Source: Mesorhizobium sp. Root552
Lineage (GTDB): Bacteria; Pseudomonadota; Alphaproteobacteria; Rhizobiales; Rhizobiaceae
NCBI RefSeq assembly: GCF_001427285.1
Contig: NZ_LMFV01000045.1
Coordinates: 449,581 to 486,513 of the forward strand
DNA: 36,933 nucleotides
Direction of reading: 5' to 3'
The position numbers and the translations under genes were made by a program. Positions 26,355-34,038 of the stretch are shown piece after piece. Under the pieces are notes generated by a model. It saw only the letters and a list, made by a program, of their open reading frames with translations. It had not been told where the DNA came from and ran no database searches. The stretch's first letter is position 1. Each line of letters starts with the position of its first letter.

Positions 26355-27971
26355 GTGTCCGCCTATCCGACCATGGACCAGTATAACGACGCGGTTCAGC
26401 ATCCGCAGACCGCATTCAGCGATCCCGTGTTGAAGGCGGCGAAGATCGCCACGAACGGCATGGGCCTACCCATCGCGCTTGGCGGCGGATTCGCGCTCAC
26501 CTACACGGCGACGGCACAAGGTCGAAAGTTCGCAATCCGGTGCTTTCACAAGGAAGCGAAGGGGCTGGAAGCCCGATATGGGCACGTAGACAAAGGGCTA
26601 CGGACGGCAGGCGGTTCATACTTCGTCGGCTTCGAATACCAGCCCACGGGCGTTCTGGTGAACGGCAAGCGCTATCCCATTGTGAAGATGGATTGGGTGG
26701 ACGGCGACACCCTCGGATCGTTCCTCGAAGACAACTATTCCGACAAGAGCCGGATCGAACGCCTTCGGCAGCAGTTCACCGACGTTGAACGGTTCTTGCG
26801 GTCGAAGGGGCTTGCCCACGGCGACCTTCAGAACGGCAACGTGCTGGTCAAATCGGACCTGAAGCTAATCGACTATGACGGAATTTTCGTGCCGACGATG
26901 GCGGCCGGTCAGGGCGCCGAACTCGGGCATAAGCATTTCCAGCATCCGAAGCGGTCCGCCGCAGACTTCGGCCCGGAGATGGATCGCTTTTCGTTCATCG
27001 TGATCGACCTAAGCCTTCGGGCAATCGCGCACGATTCAAAGCTCTTTGCCAAATACTCCAACGGCGAAAACATCATCCTCACGGCGAATGATTTCATTGA
27101 TCCGGGGAATTCGGCGGCCTTCGCGGACCTGAAGGCGATTCCGACGCTGGCTCGCGACACTACCAATCTGGCGAGCATTTGCACGGCGCCGGTGAAGAGC
27201 GTCCCGACACTTGAAGACTTCCTTGCCGCCAAGAACATCCCGGCCGCCGCGATCATCATCCGCGCACCAGCGGCCGCGAAAGAGGTAAAGAAGGAAGCGG
27301 CATACGTCGGCGCGTATGACGTGGTGGACGCCACCAACTTCGCCTTGGTCGCGAAGCAGGTCGGCAACAGAGTCGAGCTTGTCGGCAGGGTGACGAAGGT
27401 TCACACGGCCAAGACCAAGTACGGCAAGCCCTATTGCTTCGTCTTCTTCAACGACTCGCGGCAATCGGTGAAGCTGAACATTTGGAGTGAGGGACTGGCG
27501 AAGCTGTCCGGTGCGCCGTCGCAGGCGTGGGTGGGGAAGTGGCTAAGCGTGCAAGGGCTGGTCGATCCTGCCTATTCCGGCCGCTACGGCACGTCGCTTT
27601 CGATCACCATCACGTCGAATAGCCAACTGCGAACGATCACGGAAATGGAGGCGCGCCATCGTCTGAAGAGCCCCACCCTCACCACCGGAACGAAGGCGAC
27701 CGACAACCGGTCCATCCTCGCGGGCTTGGGCACGACGCCATCACGCACCGGAGTGAGTCGTGCGCGCGGCCGCACCTACACCCCGACGGCACCGCCGTCG
27801 AAGAACCAGGCCATTCTGGATACGATCCGGCAAGGGTCGGGTGCATCGCCGCAACCGACGTGGACGCCATCTGGTGCACCATCACCACCACCGCCAAAAA
27901 AAGAAATCCCATGGGGGTGGATCATCTTCGGTGCATTTGTGCTGTTCATGATTATTCGGGCAAAGATTTAG
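26355..27971 (+). CDS. TerY-P-type protein kinase with OB-fold-like domain and C-terminal membrane anchor
   Basis: A 538-residue protein with a GTG start after AGGGGG. Residues 1-290 form a kinase domain: GGGFALTY (Gly loop, 43-50), KFAIRCF (59-64; Arg62 where VAIK-Lys is expected, Lys58 nearby), catalytic loop AHGDLQNGNVLV (Asp157, Asn162) and IDYDG (Asp173) in place of DFG, followed by FVPTMAAGQGAELGHKHFQHPKR. The HGDLQ.GN and DYDG..VP forms are those of TerY-P kinases. Residues about 335-425 (ELVGRVTKVHTAKTKYGKPYCFVFFND, WVGKWLSVQGLVDP) look like an OB fold that could bind nucleic acid. A Pro/Thr-rich linker leads to one helix (WGWIIFGAFVLFMIIRA, 520-536) and a basic end, so the protein is probably tail-anchored with the kinase in the cytoplasm. 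Confidence 0.85.
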   Translation: MSAYPTMDQYNDAVQHPQTAFSDPVLKAAKIATNGMGLPIALGGGFALTYTATAQGRKFAIRCFHKEAKGLEARYGHVDKGLRTAGGSYFVGFEYQPTGVLVNGKRYPIVKMDWVDGDTLGSFLEDNYSDKSRIERLRQQFTDVERFLRSKGLAHGDLQNGNVLVKSDLKLIDYDGIFVPTMAAGQGAELGHKHFQHPKRSAADFGPEMDRFSFIVIDLSLRAIAHDSKLFAKYSNGENIILTANDFIDPGNSAAFADLKAIPTLARDTTNLASICTAPVKSVPTLEDFLAAKNIPAAAIIIRAPAAAKEVKKEAAYVGAYDVVDATNFALVAKQVGNRVELVGRVTKVHTAKTKYGKPYCFVFFNDSRQSVKLNIWSEGLAKLSGAPSQAWVGKWLSVQGLVDPAYSGRYGTSLSITITSNSQLRTITEMEARHRLKSPTLTTGTKATDNRSILAGLGTTPSRTGVSRARGRTYTPTAPPSKNQAILDTIRQGSGASPQPTWTPSGAPSPPPPKKEIPWGWIIFGAFVLFMIIRAKI

Positions 27972-28184
27972 CGGTTCATCTCTTCGTCGCCAATTTCTTG
28001 ACGATCTCGTAGTCCATCTGCGCATTGCTAATCCGCACTACTTCCACCGCAACTTTTATCCAAAGAAGGAGAGCCTAACCATCACAGAAAAGCGCACACG
28101 AGCAGCAGCGCATCGCTTATCATAGCAGGCCGTAATAGGGCCGCGTTTGAACGAAAAATCGAGGTTTTTACGGATGTCCAACTG

Positions 28185-29528
28185 TTACCTTCTAACAAGG
28201 ACAGGTTCCGTTACCGGCCGCACCTGACTGTCCCCCCAGCGCACAAAACGCTGGACGCGCTCTCTATGGCGATGCACCTCCCCCATTGCCGGAGAGACGC
28301 AGTGCGCCTCGATAACCCGCGCGGCGGCTCTCGCTGACTCCACGAGGGGGTCTTGACGCTCCATGGTACGGAGACGTTGCGCGTGTGCGTTGCTCACACG
28401 TAGTTGGTAAGCCTCGTCTCTCTCCCCCTTACGCTCGATTTTTAGTTCGCGCGCAAGGACGTCCCGCAGGCGCGCGTCATAGTCTGCCTTGTCTTCGCCG
28501 ACCGCCTTATGGCAGTTGAAACGCCAAGCAATGGAAGCCCACAGGCGCGTCTCGTGGGCGGCCGCGTCTTCGTCTTCGCCACGCTCGACAAAAATTTCCT
28601 TGGCCCGGCGCAGCCTGCTCTGGACTTCCCGGCTTTTGACGGATGCGCTCGCGCCCGAATACTCGGAATGGTACACACCCCCTGCGCGTTCTCCCAACGT
28701 CCTCAACACGCGTGCGTGCCATTCCTCGTCGCTCTCGCCCATGCGCTCAATCTCGATAGGAGATGTATCCGGCACAGGGGAGCCTATCTCTTGATTGACC
28801 AAGCTGCGTAACCTCTCCGTGTTGAGAAGTAGGTCCGACCGGCCTCGTTCCCTCGCTTGCGCATTGGTGTGGTCAATCGCGTTTCGCGCCTTTTCGAGGC
28901 AGGGGCCAAGAGCGGTAATCTTTGCCGTCAGGTCGTGCAACTTCTGCAAATCGGCGGCGTAGGTCTCCGCACTTTCGGCTAGCGTCCGGCAAGCACGAGC
29001 CGCGAATGCACGTGCGGCCTCGGACGCTTCGATGCACTGGATAGCTTCGCCTAGTTTGTCGGCGGCCATGCGCAGCGTCACACACGTCGCCTCGGCACGC
29101 GCAAGGTCCGCGTGGTAGCCGTCAAGCGCGGCATCATCCAGCACATCAACCTCACTCCGCCGCACCTCCAAGGAAGCACGCTCGTCCTCGGCTACTGTCA
29201 GCTTCGCCGTAATCTTCGTCAACCGGGCTGTGCGCTGCTCTGGCGTCATCAGTGCAAGCTCGTTAAATTCGTGCGCTGCTTCACCACGGCGCTTACGAGG
29301 GCGGCCGGGGCCGCGTTTCGCGGCGTCCTTGAGTTCTTTCAGGAACCCGTCGAGCGAGAGCGGCGCTGTGCGGTTAAACGGCGGATCATAGGCCACATCG
29401 TCCACGGGCTCGGGCTGATCGGGCTCCGGCTGATCAGGCATCTGGCGCTCGGCCGCAACCTGATCTTCTGCACTGACATAGCCGTCGTCCATGTCTTCGG
29501 GATGAGGGGTGGTGCGGCTACTTGACAT
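28185..29528 (-). CDS. Coiled-coil AT-hook protein with degenerate C-terminal repeats, unknown
   Basis: I do not recognise a family. The 447-residue product has an acidic N-terminus with a PDQPEPDQPEP repeat (31-41), an AT-hook-like KRGPGRPRKRR (71-81) and a long helical coiled-coil region (about 92-225). Its C-terminal part has at least four units of the pattern GE.[DE]..[WY/H]..R[VL] at about 264, 317, 344 and 368 (GESDEEWHARVL, GEDEDAAAHETRL, GEDKADYDARLR, GERDEAYQLRV). The start ATG 29528 follows GGAG. It could be a nucleoid-type or structural DNA-binding protein. It lies between the triad and the replication module, on the minus strand. Confidence 0.7.
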   Translation of the reverse strand: MSSSRTTPHPEDMDDGYVSAEDQVAAERQMPDQPEPDQPEPVDDVAYDPPFNRTAPLSLDGFLKELKDAAKRGPGRPRKRRGEAAHEFNELALMTPEQRTARLTKITAKLTVAEDERASLEVRRSEVDVLDDAALDGYHADLARAEATCVTLRMAADKLGEAIQCIEASEAARAFAARACRTLAESAETYAADLQKLHDLTAKITALGPCLEKARNAIDHTNAQARERGRSDLLLNTERLRSLVNQEIGSPVPDTSPIEIERMGESDEEWHARVLRTLGERAGGVYHSEYSGASASVKSREVQSRLRRAKEIFVERGEDEDAAAHETRLWASIAWRFNCHKAVGEDKADYDARLRDVLARELKIERKGERDEAYQLRVSNAHAQRLRTMERQDPLVESARAAARVIEAHCVSPAMGEVHRHRERVQRFVRWGDSQVRPVTEPVLVRR

Positions 29529-29880
29529 CGTTTCTGGCTCCAAATTGCGGACACGATGCGGATATGTATGCAGGGGTATCTTACTTATGCAATTATTTTC
29601 AGTATCTTGTCCTAAATCGTCTTCTGATAACAAATCAGCGGGCAGTCTTGTCACAAGGGCGGCAGGCTAAATCACCGTTGCCGCAGCGGCCGGTCGTGGG
29701 CGCATTACGGGCTATCACGCCACCTGTGTCGGTATCGTCGCCTTTTAGGGTTATCACCAGCCGCTCAAACTTTTGCCGCGCGCACTGCAATCGCACCTCT
29801 TTAGGGGTCCGCATTAAACTAGGAATTTAGTCTCCGCTTGTGCTTCAACCGGAACGGCCGATGCACCCCGCTGGACACTT
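29529..29880. other. Intergenic region with only a short candidate ORF
   Basis: About 350 bases between the coiled-coil protein gene and the XRE regulator. It must hold the promoter of the coiled-coil gene. The stretch around 29570-29640 is AT-rich. The only coding candidate is the 59-codon frame at 29635-29814, listed separately. Confidence 0.4.
29635..29814 (-). CDS. Possible 59-residue Cys-containing small protein
   Basis: A 59-codon frame from ATG 29814 (MRTPKEVRLQCARQKFERL) ending with CGNGDLACRPCDKTAR. Four Cys residues, three of them clustered near the C-terminus, hint at a metal-binding knuckle. The frame has no close ribosome site and I recognise no family, so it may be a chance frame or the remnant of a gene. 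Confidence 0.25.
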   Translation of the reverse strand: MRTPKEVRLQCARQKFERLVITLKGDDTDTGGVIARNAPTTGRCGNGDLACRPCDKTAR

Positions 29881-30114
29881 TCACAAATTAGCTTGATCGC
29901 ATTCCTGATCCGGCTCGACGAGGGTGACATGACTCACGCCAAGCGCTTGCGCCAACTCATATAGCGTAATGACTGTGGGGTTACGGCGACCGCGTTCCAA
30001 GTCGCTTAGATATTGCTGACTAAACCCCGAACGCTCCTCAACTTGCTCCTGCGTCAGCCCCTTCTCTCGGCGCAGGCGTGCAAAATTACGGCCGACCAGC
30101 TTACGCATATCCAT
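29881..30114 (-). CDS. XRE-family helix-turn-helix regulator
   Basis: A 77-residue Cro/CI-type HTH protein. The HTH_3 domain spans almost all of it: RNFARLRREKGLTQEQVEERSG, FSQQYLSDLERGRRNP and TLYELAQALGVSHVTLVEP. I use the ATG at 30114 (MDMRKLVG), the common start in related rhizobial proteins; GTG 30138 and ATG 30108 are alternatives. It is encoded head to head with the AT-rich membrane protein gene (starts about 100 bases apart), so the shared region 30115-30216 probably contains its operator. Likely repressor of island functions or a maintenance regulator. Confidence 0.85.
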   Translation of the reverse strand: MDMRKLVGRNFARLRREKGLTQEQVEERSGFSQQYLSDLERGRRNPTVITLYELAQALGVSHVTLVEPDQECDQANL

Positions 30115-30216
30115 GCAAAAGTCGGTCGCATTCTGCACATTTTGAGTGTATCAACTATAATATGTAACCACCTCCCGAGAAGGGCGAAACGGCGACCAAA
30201 TCGCAAAGGGTATTCA

Positions 30217-30816
30217 ATGTGGAAATTTGCACCCTATCGATGGCGATCCAGAGGGCTAACTAAGGGAGGGGCTTCACTAGGAGCATTGCTTGCAACGGTC
30301 GGCTTCTTTTTCGATCCGGGACGCCCGCACATGAGAGATTTCTCCAGCGCCATCGCAGGCTTCATTGGGTCGCTGATAGGCGGCATTGCCCTTAGTACGG
30401 CAATTCTATTCTTTATCATTACTACTAGGAATTATATAGCATCAAGGCAAAATAAGAAAATTTTACAATATTATTCAAAAAATGATTACTACTCTATATT
30501 AGAAGGAATTTTCTCTGCATTTATTACAATATGTATAGGGTTTATATTATTTATTACTGCGATGTATGTATTTGTTACATCAATAGATTATTTTAATGAA
30601 ATTGGGTCAATAGGTGTCTCATTAATTGTTATTTATGATATTATTATGAGTTCTATTATGGCGGGTCTACTTGGTGCAGGGATTATGGCTTCTCTTTTGC
30701 TATTTCGCAATATTATAGTCTATTTGCACTCCAACTCCTTTGATTACGGTAATATCTACCAGCCTCCACGGGCTGACGACACCAGAAATCGCGGGGGCGG
30801 TAATGGGCGGGAGTAG
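30217..30816 (+). CDS. AT-rich four-helix membrane protein, unknown
   Basis: A 199-residue protein with about four membrane segments (residues 17-33, 43-69, 96-121, 131-165), a short cytoplasmic-type loop with RNYIASRQNKKILQYYSKND between helices 2 and 3, and a polar tail. No family recognised. Base composition changes sharply inside the gene: 30421-30480 has 13 G/C of 60, while the first 180 bases and the last 60 are GC-rich. The start ATG follows AAAGGG; the frame is open further upstream but would overlap the XRE gene. It lies next to the putative origin. A role as immunity, toxin or effector membrane protein is only a guess. Confidence 0.6.
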   Translation: MWKFAPYRWRSRGLTKGGASLGALLATVGFFFDPGRPHMRDFSSAIAGFIGSLIGGIALSTAILFFIITTRNYIASRQNKKILQYYSKNDYYSILEGIFSAFITICIGFILFITAMYVFVTSIDYFNEIGSIGVSLIVIYDIIMSSIMAGLLGAGIMASLLLFRNIIVYLHSNSFDYGNIYQPPRADDTRNRGGGNGRE

Positions 30817-30963
30817 TAGCGGTAGCAATGGTAGCAATGATTTCTCCACTTTCTGATGTATATGATAACATACTGATTTAATTGATTAAAATGCTCATTC
30901 ATAAGCCAGTGCTACCTTGCTACGATATTAATGGAAATCGTTGCTACCGTTACTACTGCTACC
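30812..30963. other. Candidate replication origin: inverted iteron sets flanking an AT-rich core
   Basis: On the left are two perfect tandem copies of GGTAGCAAT (30821-30829, 30830-30838). On the right, in inverse orientation, are TGCTACC at 30910-30916, 30942-30948 and 30957-30963 and TGCTACG at 30918-30924. Between them 30850-30905 is AT-rich (GTATATGATAACATACTG, TTTAATTGATTAAAA). As a whole, 30815-30842 and 30937-30964 form an imperfect long inverted repeat. The last iteron overlaps the stop codon of the primase gene. Opposed iterons around an AT-rich core beside the primase gene is the layout described for SaPI/PICI origins. Confidence 0.55.
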
Positions 30964-33193
30964 GCGCCCGACGCGCGGCGGCGGGCACCCTCACGTAACG
31001 CGCCGCCCCCTTGTTCGGCCCTTTGGTGAACTGACCATCGCGGGTCCAGCCATTACGTCGCAATATTCCAGTAGCGCGTTTCGCGTCGGCCTTGGTCATG
31101 ACCGTCTGCGGCAGAGACACCGCCGCGAGCAGTTCTTGCGAACCGACTTCGTCGCGCTTCTCGACGTAATTAAGTATCGGTCCTGTCCACGGGTCGTCTT
31201 CGGTGCGCGTCGCTGCTACCTGTGCTGCTTCTCTCGCCATGTCGTCACTCGGCCACCACGGTTCCTCGGCTCTGTACGCGACAACAGCCTCTGCCCATAA
31301 CTGGTCCCGGTCATTCGCAACGCTGTCCGTATCGGCACGTGTGACCCTCACCGGCCAAAAGCGCCGCGCTCCGGTATCGTCAAGGAGATAATCCGTTCTA
31401 TTCGTCGTACCGGCGAACACGCAACGGCGCGGCTCGGAAACCTCCGCACGATCATAAGGGGGGCGGTATCGCTCCTCGTTGCGAGACAAGAACGCCTTCA
31501 CGGCCTCTACATCTGACCGGCGCATCGCGCTTAACTCGGGCAGTTCGACGATCCAGCGGCCCCGCAACGCCATACTGGCATCTTTGGAAGTCATGTCGCG
31601 CAGTCCGTCATGGAACCATTCGCTTGAGGCCAGCCGACGCAACAAGGTGCTTTTGCCGATGCCTTGCTCGCCTTCGAGGATCATGCAGTAGTCGGCCTTG
31701 CAGCCGGGTTTCAGCGCTCGTGCGACCGCCGAGAGCATCCACCGCCGTCCAACGGCGCGGGTATACGCCGTGTCCTCGGCACCGCAGTAATCGACAAGCC
31801 AAGTGTCAAGCCGCCGGCTACCGTCCCAATGGAGGTCTTCAAGGTAGTGTCGCACGGGCGATATGATCGATTGCCTCGCGACCGCAAGCATGGCGTCATA
31901 CAGGACGGCACGGGTCGCAGAAGGAAATTGGCGACGGTTGAACCACCGCAGAGCGTTGATAACGTCCGTGTCGCGCAACTCTCGGGGCCGGAAATCGACG
32001 TGCTCCATTGTCGCACCGGGGATAGGTCGCAACAAAAGTGTCTTGCAATTGAACTCGTCATACGCGAGCGCGTCTATCCATTCAGGATCGTGTTCCAGAA
32101 GGATGCAGGCGTTTTCGTGGCACCACCGAGGCCAGCCCTTTGTGGTCAAGATAAGCTCGCCGGGCGCGCTGGCTGGCATCGTCAACACACCGGGGTCCAC
32201 CGGCTCGCCGGCCACCTCGACATGCGTCACCCCGGTCGCGCTGTCCCACACGGCCAGATGACCCGACCGCGTGATCGACACGAGGCAGCGATCCGGCGAG
32301 CGCTTCGGGTCCGGCCCTTCCAGCCACGATGCCGACACGCGCAGGCCGTCCCCGTCGGCCTCGGCCATCGTCTTGAGTTCCGCCATGGATACTCCGTGCG
32401 GCCCCTCGTGGACATCGAACAGCAGGTCGTCGGTCAAGTCGTAAACGCGTTGGGCGGCATTCTCGCCCTTCTCCGTCAGCGCCACCGGCTCCCAGCCGGC
32501 CGCCCGCATCAGTTCCTCGGCCTTGTCGGCGATGGCGAAGAACTGGGACTTGGTCAGGACCGGGAGTTCTTCCAGCCGAACGTCGGCCGGAGACTGGTCG
32601 CGCCATGAGTATTCCCGCATCACCGTGCCGTCGCGCTCGACCGTGTGGGGACCGAAAGCGCCCATCTGCCGGGCCGACGCGCCGCCGAAAATCTCCAGCA
32701 CATGCGAGCCCTCGTCCAGTGTCTCTCCGGCCTTCACCCAGCGCCTCGTGTAGATTCGGCCGAACGGTTCCTCGGTGCGGACGAACCACGCCTCCTTGGC
32801 CTTGCCTGACGTCCTGACGAGCAGCGGCACGTTCTCGCGGTCGAGTTCCGGCACCATGTCCAGCACCGCGTTCGCCAGCGCGGCGACAAGAGCGTGATCG
32901 TCGATGTCGATGTCGATGGCGGCGAGGCCGTTGTCGAGACGCAGGCCGGTCGCCCTGTCGCGTCCTATGCGCGACCACGACCTGACGACCTCCGGCGTGA
33001 TCTCCATGAATGGCCAGTCCTTCATGAAGGTGGCCTTGTCCCGGTTCCTGATCGGAGAAAAGCCGTTCTCCAGAAGCTTGAGGCGTAGCGCCTCTACCTC
33101 TTGACGGCGCTCCGTGCGGTTTTTCTCCGGCGTGGGGATGTCCGGCGACGGTTGCGAACGCAACGGCCCCGGCGTATACGGTGTTTCAGTCAC
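30959..33193 (-). CDS. Prim-Pol / VirE-type primase-helicase of the island
   Basis: A 744-residue two-domain replication protein, GTG start after GGAGATC. The N-terminal part (about 30-200) resembles an archaeo-eukaryotic Prim-Pol domain: GFSPIRNRDKATFMKDWPF and LDNGLAAIDIDIDDHALV, where the DID(ID) cluster (94-98) should bind metal. The C-terminal part is a VirE-type (PF05272-like) P-loop ATPase: LEGEQGIGKSTLLRRL (Walker A, Lys514), WIVELPEL (Walker B, about 548), then AGTTNRTDYLLDDTGARRFWPV (Asn sensor and Arg finger region). It probably primes and unwinds the excised island. It follows the AlpA-like gene by 71 bases, and its stop codon lies in an iteron. Confidence 0.88.
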   Translation of the reverse strand: MTETPYTPGPLRSQPSPDIPTPEKNRTERRQEVEALRLKLLENGFSPIRNRDKATFMKDWPFMEITPEVVRSWSRIGRDRATGLRLDNGLAAIDIDIDDHALVAALANAVLDMVPELDRENVPLLVRTSGKAKEAWFVRTEEPFGRIYTRRWVKAGETLDEGSHVLEIFGGASARQMGAFGPHTVERDGTVMREYSWRDQSPADVRLEELPVLTKSQFFAIADKAEELMRAAGWEPVALTEKGENAAQRVYDLTDDLLFDVHEGPHGVSMAELKTMAEADGDGLRVSASWLEGPDPKRSPDRCLVSITRSGHLAVWDSATGVTHVEVAGEPVDPGVLTMPASAPGELILTTKGWPRWCHENACILLEHDPEWIDALAYDEFNCKTLLLRPIPGATMEHVDFRPRELRDTDVINALRWFNRRQFPSATRAVLYDAMLAVARQSIISPVRHYLEDLHWDGSRRLDTWLVDYCGAEDTAYTRAVGRRWMLSAVARALKPGCKADYCMILEGEQGIGKSTLLRRLASSEWFHDGLRDMTSKDASMALRGRWIVELPELSAMRRSDVEAVKAFLSRNEERYRPPYDRAEVSEPRRCVFAGTTNRTDYLLDDTGARRFWPVRVTRADTDSVANDRDQLWAEAVVAYRAEEPWWPSDDMAREAAQVAATRTEDDPWTGPILNYVEKRDEVGSQELLAAVSLPQTVMTKADAKRATGILRRNGWTRDGQFTKGPNKGAARYVRVPAAARRAR

Positions 33194-33264
33194 GGCGATC
33201 TCCGTGGCAATCTTTCCGCCGCTGCTCCGTCTGATGGAGCGGCGGCTTTCATTTTGGGGAGAGG

Positions 33265-33477
33265 TCAGGCAGCGCGGCGGGGGTTCGGCCGCGTTTCTCG
33301 CTTTTCAAACCAGTCTCTGACGGTTTGCAGGCGATAGAATTTGCGGCCCCCGATCATCAGGCTGGGCAAGCCGTCCGGCTGATTTTCATAACGCCAGAGG
33401 GTCCGCGTCGAGATGCCTAGACCGCGAGCGAGCGCTTCGCGGTCGATGTAGTCAGAAAGGATTTCGGTGGCGGTCAT
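33265..33477 (-). CDS. AlpA/excisionase-like helix-turn-helix protein
   Basis: A 70-residue MerR-like winged HTH of the AlpA/excisionase type: DREALARGLGISTRTLWRYENQPDG (helix-turn-helix) and SLMIGGRKFYRLQTVRDWFEKRE (wing and second helix). ATG 33477 lies six bases after GGAG and is preferred; ATG 33480 and 33489 are also in frame. In P4 and PICIs, AlpA-type proteins activate or accompany integrase and excision. It sits between the AT-hook gene and the primase gene, all on the minus strand, which fits that role. Confidence 0.85.
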   Translation of the reverse strand: MTATEILSDYIDREALARGLGISTRTLWRYENQPDGLPSLMIGGRKFYRLQTVRDWFEKRETRPNPRRAA

Positions 33478-33540
33478 CATGCTCTCCATGCGAAGCTACA
33501 TGACGAACGTAGACAGTACAGGCCACCAGTTCAGGGGACG

Positions 33541-34038
33541 CTAATTCAGATTTTGGGCGGCTTTGCTCCCCAACGCCTTAGCTTCGTCGATCCACGGCCT
33601 GACGGCGCGTATGAACTGCCGCTCGACGTACGAGTGCCTCCCGGTCGCGGCTGCATAGAAGGCTTCCACGAACTTATGAGTAGGGCCCGCCCGCGCGCCG
33701 CTAAGGTCGCGCGGTGAGAACCGTATCCAGAAATAGACCGCGCGTTCCACTACGGCCTGTTTCCGCTTCTGTGTAGAGGAGAGCGCACCGCGTGGCCGGC
33801 CTCTGGCACGCCGCTTCCGTAAGTCCTCGGGATTAAGTCTCGTCGTTCCAATGGACTCGGCCACCCGAGTCAGATCACGTTGCCAATGAGATTTGGATTT
33901 GCCGACTAGGCTTCGCCCAGCGTCGAGTTCGGCGGCAAGCGCCTCGCGGGCTTTGGCAAACGCATCGCCAGCTTTGGCACTGTCACGCGTAATGCCAGCG
34001 TCTTTCAAGAGGCAGTCAAGGTCGTACGCGGCCATCAT
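33541..34038 (-). CDS. Island protein with AT-hook-like segment, unknown
   Basis: A 165-residue basic, mainly helical protein of no recognised family. Its features are ITRDSAKAGDAFAKAREALAAEL at the N-terminus, a basic stretch RKRRARGRPRG (76-86) with an AT-hook GRP core, and AVVERAVYFWIRFSPRDLSG in the C-terminal half. Its ATG overlaps the integrase stop (ATGA), so it is translated by coupling with the integrase and probably acts with it, for example as a recombination accessory or DNA-bending factor. This role is inferred only from position and charge. Confidence 0.65.
   Translation of the reverse strand: MMAAYDLDCLLKDAGITRDSAKAGDAFAKAREALAAELDAGRSLVGKSKSHWQRDLTRVAESIGTTRLNPEDLRKRRARGRPRGALSSTQKRKQAVVERAVYFWIRFSPRDLSGARAGPTHKFVEAFYAAATGRHSYVERQFIRAVRPWIDEAKALGSKAAQNLN

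Noticed and set aside
28153..28169. AAAAA...TTTTT hairpin as a terminator
   Set aside because: The stem is A/T only and short. It does not meet what is expected of an intrinsic terminator.
27972..28184. Short minus-strand frame ending NAQMDYEIVKKLATKR
   Set aside because: Only about 30 codons, with no start codon of quality and no ribosome site. It may be a remnant but cannot be supported.
30013..30216. N-terminal extension of the AT-rich membrane protein
   Set aside because: The extra 68 codons overlap the XRE gene in antisense and have no membrane or domain character. The ATG at 30217 has a plausible ribosome site.
31664..32608. 314-codon plus-strand frame opposite the primase
   Set aside because: Antisense shadow of the VirE/Prim-Pol gene, with no domain features.
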